Numbered from the stretch's first letter, positions 45,213 through 54,249 are shown. The stretch: DNA of 64,000 bases from Nostoc linckia z4 (GCF_002608075.1 NZ_LAHA01000002.1:39540-103539); one strand, 5' to 3'. Notes: generated by a model from the letters alone, not told the origin. A program made the numbers and translations.

Positions 45213-45731
45213 TCAATCAGCAGTGCTAGCTTTTTGGGGTAAAAGATAAATAGCGCCAGAGATTAAAGTTAAAGCAACAGAAATCCAAAAAGCAATTAAA
45301 GATGGAATTTGCCAAACTTCAGGTAATGGTGCAATTAAAAGTGCGATCGCCACTATTTGACTAACTGTTTTGAGTTTACCCCAAATGTTCGCCCCGGTAA
45401 TTGTTGTTTGATTCACCCGCCAACCAGCGATCGCTAATTCCCGCGCTAAAATCAAAAACACTCCCCATGCTGGCACTTTTCCCAGTTCAATCAACACCAT
45501 TAACGGTGCAAGTACCAAAAATTTATCAACTAAGGGGTCAAGAAATTTACCTAAATCACTAATTTGGTTAAGTTTTCTTGCTAAATAGCCATCCAACCAA
45601 TCTGTCAACGCCGCCACTAAAAAAATCGCCAAACATAACCACCTAGCCTCAGAGGTAGGGTTGTACAAACCATATAGCAAAAATGGTACACCGAGCAAAC
45701 GAGAAAAAGTAATCCAGTTAGGTAAAGTCAT
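45213..45731 (-). CDS. pgsA: CDP-diacylglycerol-glycerol-3-phosphate 3-phosphatidyltransferase
   Basis: 172-residue integral membrane enzyme that makes phosphatidylglycerol phosphate, the route to phosphatidylglycerol, an essential thylakoid lipid and photosystem component. The CDP-alcohol phosphotransferase motif D-x2-DG-x2-AR-x8-G-x3-D-x3-D is complete: DWLDGYLARKLNQISDLGKF then LDPLVDKFL. About five membrane helices. Length is normal. Start at MTLPNWITFSRLLG fits the family. Stand-alone minus-strand gene between hicAB and Uma2. Confidence 0.93.
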   Translation of the reverse strand: MTLPNWITFSRLLGVPFLLYGLYNPTSEARWLCLAIFLVAALTDWLDGYLARKLNQISDLGKFLDPLVDKFLVLAPLMVLIELGKVPAWGVFLILARELAIAGWRVNQTTITGANIWGKLKTVSQIVAIALLIAPLPEVWQIPSLIAFWISVALTLISGAIYLLPQKASTAD

Positions 45732-45759
45732 GATTTGGGTTGAGGAATTATCTTTGAAG

Positions 45760-45857
45760 AAGAATACAGAATACAGAATTCAGAATTCAGAATCAATCAG
45801 TCACCACTCGTACAGAATTTATTCTGAATTCTGACGACTGACTCCTGAATTCTGTTT
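45760..45857. repeat. AATACAG/AATTCAG heptamers and complement
   Basis: Tandem AATACAG and AATTCAG units followed by inverted copies (CTGAATTCTG), so the stretch can fold into a hairpin between the Uma2 and pgsA genes. The same heptamer family occurs near 35770-35822. Confidence 0.65.
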
Positions 45858-46421
45858 TCATAATTTTAACCAACCAAATAATTGCCCTAATGTCAAATGT
45901 AAATCGCTGACTAAATCGGGTACTGGCAAGATATCTTCTTCGTTCTCTAAATACATTGGTTGTTGCTGTGGTGGATACACTAAAACACTATATTCCTCTG
46001 GGTCAATTAACCAACCTAAGCGAGAACCATGATTTAAACAATGTAAAATGTTTTTGGTAACTTTGGTGGTACTTTGTTCAGGTGAGAGAATTTCAATTGT
46101 CCAATCTGGATATGTATTAAATACATTGGCAATATTGCCTTTTTCATCTATAGGAATTCTTTCCCAAGCGAATACTGCAACATCTGGAACAGTGGAACGT
46201 CCACCAAAGGTACAGCGTAATTCTGGAAAAGCTAGGGCGATTTTTGTGGGTTCTGTGACATGATTAATTGCAGTCGCTAATCCACCTTGAAGTCTGCTAT
46301 GTTTTCCTTGAGGCATAGGTTTTTGAATGATTTCACCATCAACAAATTCACTGGCTGGTTTCGTTTCTGGTAATTGTAAAAATGCCTCTAAAGATATACG
46401 GCGAGTTGGTGTTTTAATCAT
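45858..46421 (-). CDS. Uma2 family PD-(D/E)xK-type protein (DUF820)
   Basis: 187 residues. The family has a restriction-endonuclease-like fold and is hugely expanded in cyanobacteria; no cellular role is proven. Seen: ISLEAFLQLPETKPASEFVD, with GEIIQKPMPQGKHSRLQGGL, VPDVAVFAWERIP with the active-site Asp, and PDWTIEILSPEQS with the catalytic Glu and surrounding residues; the tail HLTLGQLFGWLKL is typical. Alone on the minus strand, next to AATTCAG repeats and pgsA. Confidence 0.88.
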   Translation of the reverse strand: MIKTPTRRISLEAFLQLPETKPASEFVDGEIIQKPMPQGKHSRLQGGLATAINHVTEPTKIALAFPELRCTFGGRSTVPDVAVFAWERIPIDEKGNIANVFNTYPDWTIEILSPEQSTTKVTKNILHCLNHGSRLGWLIDPEEYSVLVYPPQQQPMYLENEEDILPVPDLVSDLHLTLGQLFGWLKL

Positions 46422-46643
46422 AATATTTTCCTGCTCTTATTTAAACGTTAGTTTAGCTGAAATTAAATGATTTGACAGCGCTTAGTTAGTTGTTAGTTGT
46501 CGCGTTTTCCTAAAAATTGAGACTAATATTTAATTATTGAAAAAATTTGTAGCTAACAGAGTTTCAGCATATTTTTTTGTAAAAATGGCGTCGGTATCAT
46601 TTGCATGGCATGATTTGTATTTTGAGATCATCTAAACAATACT

Positions 46644-48059
46644 ATGACTGACAAGATAGAATTTCGCGTCGAACGCGATTCAATGGGCGATCGCCAAATA
46701 GCTAGTGATGTTTATTACGGCATTCAAACACTACGAGCAATAGAAAATTTCCCTATCAGTGGCATTAAGCCTTTACCTACTTACGTAGATGCTTGTTTAT
46801 TAATTAAAAAAGCTACAGCAATTGTGAATGGTGAACTTGGTTGCATTCCCCAAGATATTAGTCAGGCCATTGTGCAAGCAACCGATGAAATTTTAGCCGG
46901 GAAGTTGCGGGAACAGTTTGTTGTGGATGTTTATCAAGCGGGTGCGGGAACTTCGCACCACATGAATGTCAATGAAGTTTTAGCAAATCGCGCCTTAGAA
47001 ATTCTTGGCGATGAAAAGGGCAATTATAAACGTATTAGTCCTAACGATCACGTTAACTATGGACAGTCTACCAATGATGTAATTCCCACAGCAATTAGAA
47101 TTGGTGGATTATTGGCACTTACTCACACATTACACCCAGCTTTAGAAGAAGCGATCGCCACCTTAGAAAACAAAGCTGGAGAATTTCAAGATATCGTCAA
47201 ATCCGGCAGAACTCATTTACAAGACGCTGTACCTGTACGCTTGGGTGAAAATTTTCGGGCTTGGGCACAAATCCTCACAGAACACCAAAACCGGATTTAC
47301 ACCGCCTCCGGAGATTTGATGGTGCTGGGTTTGGGAGGTAGTGCAGCGGGAACGGGGTTAAATACTCATCCTCTTTATCGCGCCCGTGTTGTGGAAGTTC
47401 TCTCAGAGTTAATTGACACCCCCCTAGAACCTGCACCCCACCTAATGGCTGCCATGCAAAGTATGGCACCATTTGTCAACGTTTCCGGTGCTTTGCGGAA
47501 CTTAGCCCAGGATTTAGCGAAAATCTCTCATGACTTGCGGTTGATGGATTCAGGGCCAAAAACTGGTTTTAAAGAAATTCAACTGCCGCCAGTGCAACCA
47601 GGCTCCTCAATTATGCCAGGAAAATATAACCCAGTGATGGCGGAGATGACATCAATGGTATGTTTTCAGGTGATGGGTTACGACAATGCGATCGCTATTG
47701 CCGCCCAAGCGGGACAATTAGAATTAAACGTCATGATGCCGTTAATTGCCTATAACCTAATTCACAGCATCGAAATTTTGGGTAATACCATCGCCGCCCT
47801 CACCAAACGTTGCATCGAGGGAATTACAGCCAACAAAGAACGTTGTTTAGCATACGCCGAAGGCAGTTTAGCTTTGGTAACTGCACTCAACACTCACATT
47901 GGTTATTTAAACGCCGCAGCTGTGGCCAAAGAATCTTTAGAAACTGGTAAATCCCTACGGCAAATCGTCCTAGAACGAGGATTAATGAATGAAGCAGACT
48001 TAGCTACAGTGTTAAATCTAGAACAAATGAGTGCTATCTTACCTCTGAGTCGAGAATAA
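46644..48059 (+). CDS. aspA: Aspartate ammonia-lyase
   Basis: 471 residues of the fumarase/aspartase superfamily. It would split L-aspartate into fumarate and ammonia. The N terminus RVERDSMGDRQIASDVYYGIQ and QTLRAIENFPISG is the aspartase form (fumarase C differs here). The signature loop carrying the catalytic Ser is GSSIMPGKYNPVMAEM; it has Gly where typical aspartases have Ala and Tyr where they have Val. Other conserved parts: QAGAGTSHHMNVNEVLANRA, SPNDHVNYGQSTNDVIPTA and SGRTHLQDAVPVRLG. Length is normal. Own promoter in about 220 bp of AT-rich DNA upstream. Fumarase C is the alternative; aspartase is favoured by the N terminus. Confidence 0.88.
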   Translation: MTDKIEFRVERDSMGDRQIASDVYYGIQTLRAIENFPISGIKPLPTYVDACLLIKKATAIVNGELGCIPQDISQAIVQATDEILAGKLREQFVVDVYQAGAGTSHHMNVNEVLANRALEILGDEKGNYKRISPNDHVNYGQSTNDVIPTAIRIGGLLALTHTLHPALEEAIATLENKAGEFQDIVKSGRTHLQDAVPVRLGENFRAWAQILTEHQNRIYTASGDLMVLGLGGSAAGTGLNTHPLYRARVVEVLSELIDTPLEPAPHLMAAMQSMAPFVNVSGALRNLAQDLAKISHDLRLMDSGPKTGFKEIQLPPVQPGSSIMPGKYNPVMAEMTSMVCFQVMGYDNAIAIAAQAGQLELNVMMPLIAYNLIHSIEILGNTIAALTKRCIEGITANKERCLAYAEGSLALVTALNTHIGYLNAAAVAKESLETGKSLRQIVLERGLMNEADLATVLNLEQMSAILPLSRE

Positions 48060-48126
48060 AAACAACGATTCTGGATGATATCAAAATCTTTGTAGAGACG
48101 TAGCACTGCTAGTCTCTACATTTGGA

Positions 48127-48300
48127 TAGACTTCTTGCAGAAGTAGGGAAAAGGGTAAGGGGGAAGGGGAAGGGAGAAAGGATACAAGAAAGAGTTTTTA
48201 AACATGGAAAAAAGAAAAAGATGTATTTTAAGATACGTAGTACGAGAAATGCAGTGTGCTTGTATCAAGCCCCTAACTTGAGTTATGGGGTTCCCTTTAA
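48127..48300. repeat. TAGACTTCTTGCAGAAG half-element and G/A-rich repeats
   Basis: Starts with TAGACTTCTTGCAGAAG, one end of the palindromic family seen at 50703-50886, followed by G/A-rich tandem DNA but no matching right end, so it looks like a truncated copy. A 61-codon open frame across it is an artefact of the repeat. Confidence 0.55.
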
Positions 48301-48369
48301 CCTTTAACCTTTTAACAGCCCTAAGGGCTTTGACTGTTGGCGCTGTTTATTACTTGTGATTTATTATCT

Positions 48370-49341
48370 ATGCAAACTCAAAAATCATCCGTTAGCTTGA
48401 TTCGGGCTACTTCCTACGAACTAGAGGCTTTACGGGAATCTCTAGTGATATTGCTGGAACCTTTTGGAGGAATGGCAGCATTTGTGAAAAAAGGCGATCG
48501 CGTTTTACTCAAACCCAATCTCCTCACAGGTGCGCGTCCTGGTAAAGAGTGTATCACCCGTGCCGAACTAGTTTACGCAGTTGCCCAAATGGTAATTGAA
48601 GTCGGCGGTAAGCCATTTTTGGGTGATAGTCCGGCTTTTGGTAGCGCCAAGGGAGTAGCGGTGGCCAATGGCTATCTGCCTATTTTAGAAGAACTCAAGC
48701 TTCCCATCATCGATTTTCACGGACAGCGTTACCAAACTGTGAGTCAGAATTTTAACCACCTGCGCTTGTCTAAAGAAGCGATGGAAGCAGATGTGGTGAT
48801 TAACCTACCGAAAGTCAAATCCCATGCCCAATTAACATTAACCTTGGGTGTCAAAAACTTGTTCGGTTGCGTCCCCGGCAAAATGAAAGCTTGGTGGCAC
48901 ATGGAAGCCGGCAAAGACACCGACAGATTTGCCCAAATGTTAGTAGAAACCGCCAGGGCAATTAACCCCAACTTAACCATCTTAGATGGCATCATCGGTC
49001 ATGAAGGTAACGGCCCTAGTAACGGCGAACCTCGCCAACTAGGCATTTTAGCAGCTGCATCAGATATATTTGCTTTAGATCGAGCAATGGTGGAAATCCT
49101 CAATGTTCCTCCGGAACAAGTACCAACAGTTGCAGCTTCTCAAAAATTAGGAATTTGTCCAGAACTTGCTAACATCGAATTTCCACATTTAAATCCTGAC
49201 TTATTAAAAGTAGAAGATTGGCGGCTACCAGATAAATTAATGCCCATTGATTTTGGTATGCCCCGCGTGATTAAATCTACGTTTAAGCATCTTTACACCC
49301 GGTTTATCAAGGAACCAATGAGTGTTTATGCAAGGAATTAA
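48370..49341 (+). CDS. DUF362 domain protein
   Basis: 323 residues. The DUF362 pattern is clear: VLLKPNLLTGARPGKECITR, VGGKPFLGDSPAFGS, VINLPKVKSHAQLTLTLGVK, NLFGCVPGKMKAWWHMEAGK, and DGIIGHEGNGPSNGEPRQLG. The family is often fused to or paired with iron-sulfur domains and is thought to bind a metal or cofactor, but no reaction is established. No 4Fe-4S ferredoxin motif is present here. Soluble, no signal peptide. I chose MQTQKSSVSLIR; a TTG start at 48337 would add 11 residues. Alone on the plus strand downstream of aspA and a repeat. Confidence 0.85.
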   Translation: MQTQKSSVSLIRATSYELEALRESLVILLEPFGGMAAFVKKGDRVLLKPNLLTGARPGKECITRAELVYAVAQMVIEVGGKPFLGDSPAFGSAKGVAVANGYLPILEELKLPIIDFHGQRYQTVSQNFNHLRLSKEAMEADVVINLPKVKSHAQLTLTLGVKNLFGCVPGKMKAWWHMEAGKDTDRFAQMLVETARAINPNLTILDGIIGHEGNGPSNGEPRQLGILAAASDIFALDRAMVEILNVPPEQVPTVAASQKLGICPELANIEFPHLNPDLLKVEDWRLPDKLMPIDFGMPRVIKSTFKHLYTRFIKEPMSVYARN

Positions 49342-49495
49342 CTAGACTGATGCAAATAAAGCTAACTAGCAAAAATTATCATTTGTCAGGGTTGTAAGTG
49401 TATTTACGTTCTTAATAACGAACAAATCCTTGATTTGCAGTTCCATTATCTTCCAGTTGATAAAGTGAAAAAGAAATGCTTTGTAGCTGTGACCA

Positions 49496-49927
49496 ATGTT
49501 TAAGATGTCATTAATTACTAACTTGCTTCCACTCGCCACTCTTACAACTACCTTGGCGCTGACAACAATTATTTTTTATCCATCAAAAACTTGGTCACAA
49601 ATACCAAGGGATGGACACAACACAGTTCCCCAGAAAGGTTGTCTATCTGGGTATCCTGACGAAACATATCAAGGTTCGCGCCCAGTTACGCGCTATGAAT
49701 TTGCTGCTGGCTTGGATACGTGCCTAAATCAGCTAAATCAAGTCATTCCCGGTAGAGCAGATTTAGCAACAAAGCAAGATTTGGAAATTTTAATCAAACG
49801 ACAGAGGGAATTAAACCAACAACTTCAAGAACTGCACGAACGAGTCGATACCATACCTCCTAATACGGTTCGGTTAAAGGGGAAAGGGCAAAGGGGAAAG
49901 GTTTCAAATACATCCTTTACCCCTTAA
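49496..49927 (+). CDS. Secreted SLH-domain protein with a 3' end altered by a miniature element
   Basis: 143 residues. N-terminal signal peptide (LITNLLPLATLTTTLALTTI, cleavage near SKTWSQIP), then one SLH-type repeat GCLSGYPDETYQGSRPVTRY-EFAAG that would bind the peptidoglycan-linked cell wall polymer, then a short coiled coil (KQDLEILIKRQRELNQQLQE). This is the N-terminal part of an outer-membrane porin of the OprB/SLH kind, without the barrel. The last about 20 codons, ending NTVRLKGKGQRGK onwards, come from a G/A-rich miniature element (49862-49977), so the natural end has probably been replaced. Starts at 49496 or 49505. Short free-standing SLH proteins do occur in cyanobacteria, so function may remain. 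Confidence 0.75.
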   Translation: MFKMSLITNLLPLATLTTTLALTTIIFYPSKTWSQIPRDGHNTVPQKGCLSGYPDETYQGSRPVTRYEFAAGLDTCLNQLNQVIPGRADLATKQDLEILIKRQRELNQQLQELHERVDTIPPNTVRLKGKGQRGKVSNTSFTP

Positions 49928-49977
49928 CCTTTTCCCAGACCACAAGGGAAGTTCATACTGCTTATCCAAACCGTATT
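49862..49977. mobile_element. Putative MITE, 116 bp, AATACGGTTCGG ends
   Basis: Left end AATACGGTTCGG (49862-49873); right end, in reverse complement, AATACGGTTTGG (49966-49977): 11 of 12 bases agree. The interior is G/A-rich repeats and an inverted CTTGTGGTC segment related to the elements at 43-178 and 50703-50886. It lies across the 3' end of the SLH gene and supplies that gene's stop codon. Confidence 0.7.
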
Positions 49978-50315
49978 GCCAATTTAATATAGCAATCCTA
50001 AATCATTTGTGAAATATTACGTGTTAGGTTTGTTGACTGTCAACGGTCAACAGTCAACAATCAACACCGATATTATTCACAACTGAAATAGAATTCCTAT
50101 ATTTACTTCAAATGTTTCCCAAAAGAAGATCTAGAAAAAATTAATGCCTATCCAATGGAATAATTTCATCATCTGTTGGGACAATTTTTAGCAAGCATTC
50201 GTTAAGCCCGTACAATAAAGATCGGTTATTACACACACCAGTCTGATTGTTATTAGTCAAAATATAATGGTGCAATATACTGCACTCCTACAACAGCTAA
50301 ATACAGAGGTAAATT
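49978..50315. other. Intergenic, nothing clear
   Basis: About 340 bp after the miniature element, with GTCAACGGTCAACAGTCAAC repeats near 50038. A possible leader for the small downstream gene; no ORF or RNA gene recognised. Confidence 0.35.
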
Positions 50316-50498
50316 ATGTTTCCTTTTTGGGGTAATGCCTGTTATGGAAGCCAGCCCATTTCGCACAAAGCTAGCTTAGAACGGAAATTAAAATTCTTGA
50401 TTTGGCTGCGAGATGATTTCGAGTCAAAGCTGGCTGGTATTAATGCTTCTATTGAAACCATTCGGCAGCAAATAGAACGTTCCGATACAGCTGCTTAG
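50316..50498 (+). CDS. Small hypothetical protein (60 aa)
   Basis: 60 residues beginning MFPFWGNACYGSQP; the second half is a helix with heptad character (LERKLKFLIWLRDDFESKLA, then INASIETIRQQIER). I recall similar short proteins in other filamentous cyanobacteria but cannot name a family. No signal peptide. An upstream AGAGG, about 7 bases before the ATG, is a plausible ribosome site. The amphipathic character supports a real gene rather than chance. Confidence 0.6.
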   Translation: MFPFWGNACYGSQPISHKASLERKLKFLIWLRDDFESKLAGINASIETIRQQIERSDTAA

Positions 50499-50952
50499 AG
50501 GATGTTTGAAAAGTATTGGGCGAATGGAATTCGCTACTACACAAAGCTTAGTACACCTGCCTGGACTAACACCAAATCAAGTTTTTCAAACCTATGTAGG
50601 TGGATTTAATCTGTGTAGCTGCGATTTCCAATCGCCCAGTGAGTAATAATTTAGGCTGATTGAAACTCTCTGTGGCTGGGCGCTGTACATTGCCTGCATC
50701 AATAGACCTCTTGCAAAAGTGCTTTTTGGAATCTTGTGGTCAAAGGGAAAAGGTGAGCCAGCGCGGTCTTGGGGGTTTCCCCCATGAGCGACTGGCGAAC
50801 CCCGAAGGGGTTAAAGGGGAAAGGGAAAATACCAAACATGCACCCCCTTTCCCCTTCCCTTTTTCCCGACTTCTGCAAGAAGTCTAATGTTGTCAGCTTT
50901 TGTGCAGCACTCTGTCACAAACTAATAACATTTAATTATCTTGGAGATTTGA
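50499..50952. other. Intergenic carrying dispersed repeats and a MITE copy
   Basis: The first part (about 50505-50640) resembles dispersed non-coding repeats of Nostoc-type genomes (GGATGTTTGAAAAG opening). The second part is the palindrome-ended element at 50703-50886. No gene. Confidence 0.5.
50703..50886. mobile_element. Putative MITE, 184 bp, TAGACYTCTTGCARAAG ends
   Basis: Left end TAGACCTCTTGCAAAAG; the right end in reverse complement is TAGACTTCTTGCAGAAG, differing at only two of 17 positions. A shorter relative at 43-178 shares the blocks CTTGTGGTCAAAGGGAAAAG and AAAGGGAAAATACCAAAC but lacks about 58 bp present here (GTGAGCCAGCGCGGTC ... CCCCGAAGGGG), which looks like a hairpin inserted later. 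This pair of copies argues for a mobile family. Confidence 0.7.
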
Positions 50953-52032
50953 TTAACGAACTCCCACAAAACCAGCTTGCTCAATTGCTTTTTGCCCCTG
51001 TTCAGTTAATAAAAGTTTGGCGTAGGCATCGCCTATTTGCTGTTCTCGCCCTTTATTCTGCTTAATAATCACAAACATATCAGCAGTAATTGGATAACTA
51101 CCATTTTTAATAGCCTCAGTATTTACTTGATTGCGCTGACGTAGGCAATTTTCAGCTGATACTAGAGGTTCGCGGTAGGGGGGGATTAACTCACCAGAAG
51201 TGCGACCCAATGGTAAAGCTTTGACAGTACACTGAGGAATTACTGAACGGGCAGAAGCATAATACACGCCACCAGGAGTTTTGCTGAGTTGGCGTACTGC
51301 CTCTGTAGTCGAGTAGACATACTGTACATTGGAGCCAAGTGCTTGCCCCTTTGAGTTGTTGTTGCTCGTGGATATTAGTGTATCTGCATTTTCTGGTCGT
51401 TGAGAGAAAGGTGTGATAGCTAAGTTGGGCCCACCTAGTTGTTGCCAGTTAGTAATTTGCCCCGAATAAATCTGCTGCAATTGGTCAACAGTTAAACCTG
51501 ATACCTTGAGTGATGGGTTGACTACCACTGCTATTCCATCAATACCCACCCGGCGCTGTTCGAGGGTAAAGCCTCGCTGTGTTGCAATTGCTTGTTCTTC
51601 ATCTGTCAGGGGACGGGAAGTCTGAGCAAAGTCTAATTTGCCATCGAGCAACATACGAATACCAGAGCTAGAGCCAGGACTGTCTTTTATAGGGTCTATG
51701 TAGCGTAATTGTAGTTCAGGGCGATCGCTTTGAATCTGAGAATCTACTAATTGCCGGATAGATGCCCAAGCTGTACTACCACCGTAGTTAAATGAGCCGC
51801 TAGGAACATCCACAATTGTCTGAAAAGTCGAACTTTCACTAAAGGAGGTGTTTACGTTTTGATTAGGGGAGTAAGAGTTAACACTGTTACGAGATAAGAA
51901 ATTTGGCTTGAGTAACCACCAAAGCAATCCGCCAATAACCATCAGTGTTAATACTTTACCAATAATCAAACCTCTGAGAAACAGGGCTATTTCGCTGTTA
52001 ATTAAAGTTTTTCTTTGGTTTGTATTGTCCAT
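50953..52032 (-). CDS. Membrane-anchored PstS-like substrate-binding protein (second copy)
   Basis: 359 residues with the same design as the protein at 20598-21659: an N-terminal membrane segment (about 28-46, LTLMVIGGLLWWLL), a polar linker, then a PstS-type domain with FNYGGSTAWASIRQLV, DSPGSSSGIRMLLDG, FAQTSRPL, VGIDGIAVVVNP, YSGQITNWQQLGG and TEAVRQLSKTPGGVYY. The loop SSSGI corresponds to the SGTGI of its paralogue, where phosphate oxygens are bound in true PstS. No pst transporter genes are nearby; the neighbour is a Ser/Thr kinase 443 bp upstream on the same strand. A sensor function with that kinase is inferred from the repeat of the arrangement, not proven. Confidence 0.83.
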   Translation of the reverse strand: MDNTNQRKTLINSEIALFLRGLIIGKVLTLMVIGGLLWWLLKPNFLSRNSVNSYSPNQNVNTSFSESSTFQTIVDVPSGSFNYGGSTAWASIRQLVDSQIQSDRPELQLRYIDPIKDSPGSSSGIRMLLDGKLDFAQTSRPLTDEEQAIATQRGFTLEQRRVGIDGIAVVVNPSLKVSGLTVDQLQQIYSGQITNWQQLGGPNLAITPFSQRPENADTLISTSNNNSKGQALGSNVQYVYSTTEAVRQLSKTPGGVYYASARSVIPQCTVKALPLGRTSGELIPPYREPLVSAENCLRQRNQVNTEAIKNGSYPITADMFVIIKQNKGREQQIGDAYAKLLLTEQGQKAIEQAGFVGVR

Positions 52033-52474
52033 ATCTTTAAATTTTGTTTATTGATTGTATTTATACTACAGTAATTTCTCCGTATTTACACTATAAAAAT
52101 CTGTAGATATTTAAGTTTTAGATAAAGCTTTTATCAGTAAGTCCTAAAGCAATTTTTTATAGCTAAGTAGTCACGCATTTAACTTGCGTATGTTTTTATC
52201 TTAGTTGTTGATTGTTGATGGTTGATAGTTAATTTTTAACAGCCAATTAACTTGATGTTGTGCAATTTGTAAGCTAATACGGTTGTTAAGGGACTTCCAA
52301 GTAAAAAAATATTCCACAAAAGATTGTTAACTGTTGACGGTTGACAGTCAAGGCTGAACAAAGTTAAAGGATCAACAGGAACCAGTGCTTTAAACGGGTT
52401 AAGAGGCTTCCCTCAGAGAAATAAGAGTCTAAGAGAGTTTTTGCGTAAGTCCTAATTTATTTACTTAAAAGTTC
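52033..52474. other. Intergenic between kinase and PstS-like gene
   Basis: 440 bp, AT-rich, with GTTGACGGTTGACAGTC repeats near 52328 and no gene. Contains the promoter or a long leader for the PstS-like gene. Confidence 0.35.
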
Positions 52475-53740
52475 TTAATTGTCTCTAAGACAATTAAATT
52501 TAATTTCTTCGGTGCTATTGGCAATGCTGCAATTGCTTTTCTTTAATTCTGTGTTGCTATTTAAGTTATTTAAATTAGTTAACTGTGACTGATGAATAAA
52601 TTTTTGTATGATATTTTTTAGTTGAGTAGGTTGCTGTGGCAAGAATGTACTTGCATTCAGGAATGTATAGATTAATATAATTACTATCAAACTAGTACTA
52701 GCACCCAGTCCAATACCCAACAACAAAATAAAATTCCTGTAAGCTAAAAAATAGCTATCGATAATATTTTGCTTTTGACCAGCAGATGGCGATGACTCTA
52801 ATCCCAGCAAACAGGAATTAATGGCTTCCAAAGCTTCGGCGGCAGATTGATAACGTTGACTATGGCGATCGCAAATCATTCTGTCTAAAATATCAGCAAA
52901 AGCATCGCTTACCTGTGCGTGATGCCGCCAAATTACTTCTCCTGTCTCAGGATCTTCTTGTAGTTGGCTTGGTACTAAGCCCGTGAGAGCTTGAATACCA
53001 ATCATACCTACTGCATAGATATCGCTAGAAAGTTTTGGCTTTCCCTTGGCTTGTTCGCTTGGCATATAACCAGGAGTACCAACCACAACTGTTAAACCCG
53101 CTCCTAAAGCACCAATTTTTTTAATACTCCCAAAGTCAATTAACACAATCTTGCCATCGGAGTGTCGCCGCATTAAATTTTGGGGCTTAATATCTCGGTG
53201 AATAATGTTGTGTTCGTGAACGAAGACTAACACTTCCAAAATGTCTTTTAATAAAATCAAGACTGCATTTTCCCTCAGCCGTTGCCCTGGGATAATTTCT
53301 TGAGTCAAAGAATGACCGTCAATGTATTCTTGGACTAGATAAAAATCCCCACCTTCATCAAAATGAGCAAACAGTCTCGGAATTTGTTCGTGGTCGTTAC
53401 CCAGCTGATATAAAACTTCTGCTTCTCTGACAAATAATTTTTTAGCGATCGCCCCCACCGCAGGATTAGAATCTTTTGGGTGGAAATGCTTAACAACACA
53501 ATGCGGTCTTCCCGGTAGGTCTAGGTCTATGGCTAAGTATGTATCCCCAGATCCCCCGCTGCCCAATTGCTTGATGATTTCAAAGCGATTCCTAAGTGTT
53601 TTTCTAACAAAACTCTGATGATATCTATTACGTATTACACTTGCTAAAGAGTAGTTTTTACCTGATTCTGGGCTTTCTAACACTTTAACGGTCTCAAAGC
53701 TACTCCTGAATGTTTTTCTAATGAGAGGGTTCTGGCTCAT
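52475..53740 (-). CDS. Membrane Ser/Thr protein kinase with duplicated N-terminal strand
   Basis: 421 residues. Hanks-type kinase domain from about 50 to 315: glycine loop LGSGGSGDTYLA, ATP Lys in CVVKHF, catalytic loop HRDIKPQN, metal-binding LIDFGSI, and GTPGYMPSEQ. One transmembrane helix near 337-362 (ILLLGIGLGASTSLIVIILI) and a Asn/Thr-rich C-terminal tail that would be periplasmic. Oddity: residues 7-28 (IRKTFRSSFETVKVLESPES) repeat residues 45-63 (VRKTLRNRFEIIKQLGSGGS), so the first strand of the N lobe appears twice. It has no Cys finger, unlike the kinase at 19175, but like it is followed by a PstS-like gene. The kinase core looks active. Confidence 0.9.
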   Translation of the reverse strand: MSQNPLIRKTFRSSFETVKVLESPESGKNYSLASVIRNRYHQSFVRKTLRNRFEIIKQLGSGGSGDTYLAIDLDLPGRPHCVVKHFHPKDSNPAVGAIAKKLFVREAEVLYQLGNDHEQIPRLFAHFDEGGDFYLVQEYIDGHSLTQEIIPGQRLRENAVLILLKDILEVLVFVHEHNIIHRDIKPQNLMRRHSDGKIVLIDFGSIKKIGALGAGLTVVVGTPGYMPSEQAKGKPKLSSDIYAVGMIGIQALTGLVPSQLQEDPETGEVIWRHHAQVSDAFADILDRMICDRHSQRYQSAAEALEAINSCLLGLESSPSAGQKQNIIDSYFLAYRNFILLLGIGLGASTSLIVIILIYTFLNASTFLPQQPTQLKNIIQKFIHQSQLTNLNNLNSNTELKKSNCSIANSTEEIKFNCLRDN

Positions 53741-54249
53741 GTGGCGTATATTATACTGCTAATTGCTGACCATTCAGAGGTTCTTATAGCTTGGGTGAGA
53801 AAATGAATACTCGCCCCTTGATTTGTCAATTTTGAGGCAATTATCTTCCCGTTCATATAGCTTGGAGGCAGCTTTATGATTGGGCTGGAAATTGAATTTT
53901 TTATTTATAAATAAATATAAATAATACAAGTTTTGACGAATAAAGTAAATGCAATACCCTAACTCATGAAAACTCTATGTCTTTATATTAGTATAAAAAG
54001 CAATAAGTAACACGGAATAGATAACAGGCAATAGCTTGAAAGTTTATTATCCAGCTTTTACGAGCGATTTACGTCTTGACAGAACTACACCACTCCTGAT
54101 TTCAGTCTTCGGGAGTGGAGACTTGAATTACCCAGTTCCTTGCTATAAAATTCCAAATTGGTATCACTGAATACTGAAAATAAAAAAGCCTCCAAAGGAG
54201 GCTTGTAAAGTTGTTCGCGTGGAGTGAACAACTAATAACTAATTAATAC
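53741..54249. other. Intergenic upstream of the kinase and downstream of ctaE
   Basis: Holds a hairpin CCACTCC...GGGAGTGG (about 54088-54115), a repeat GTTGTTC/GAACAAC (54210-54232), and the intrinsic terminator annotated below. No gene. Confidence 0.45.
54181..54204 (-). terminator. Intrinsic terminator of ctaC-ctaD-ctaE
   Basis: 8-bp perfect stem AAGCCTCC/GGAGGCTT with a 3-base loop and a following T run on the minus strand, 46 bp past the ctaE stop. Confidence 0.85.

Noticed and set aside
46644-48059. Fumarase C rather than aspartase
   Set aside because: The N-terminal YYGIQTLRAIENFPISG pattern is that of aspartase; the signature loop does not settle the question on its own.
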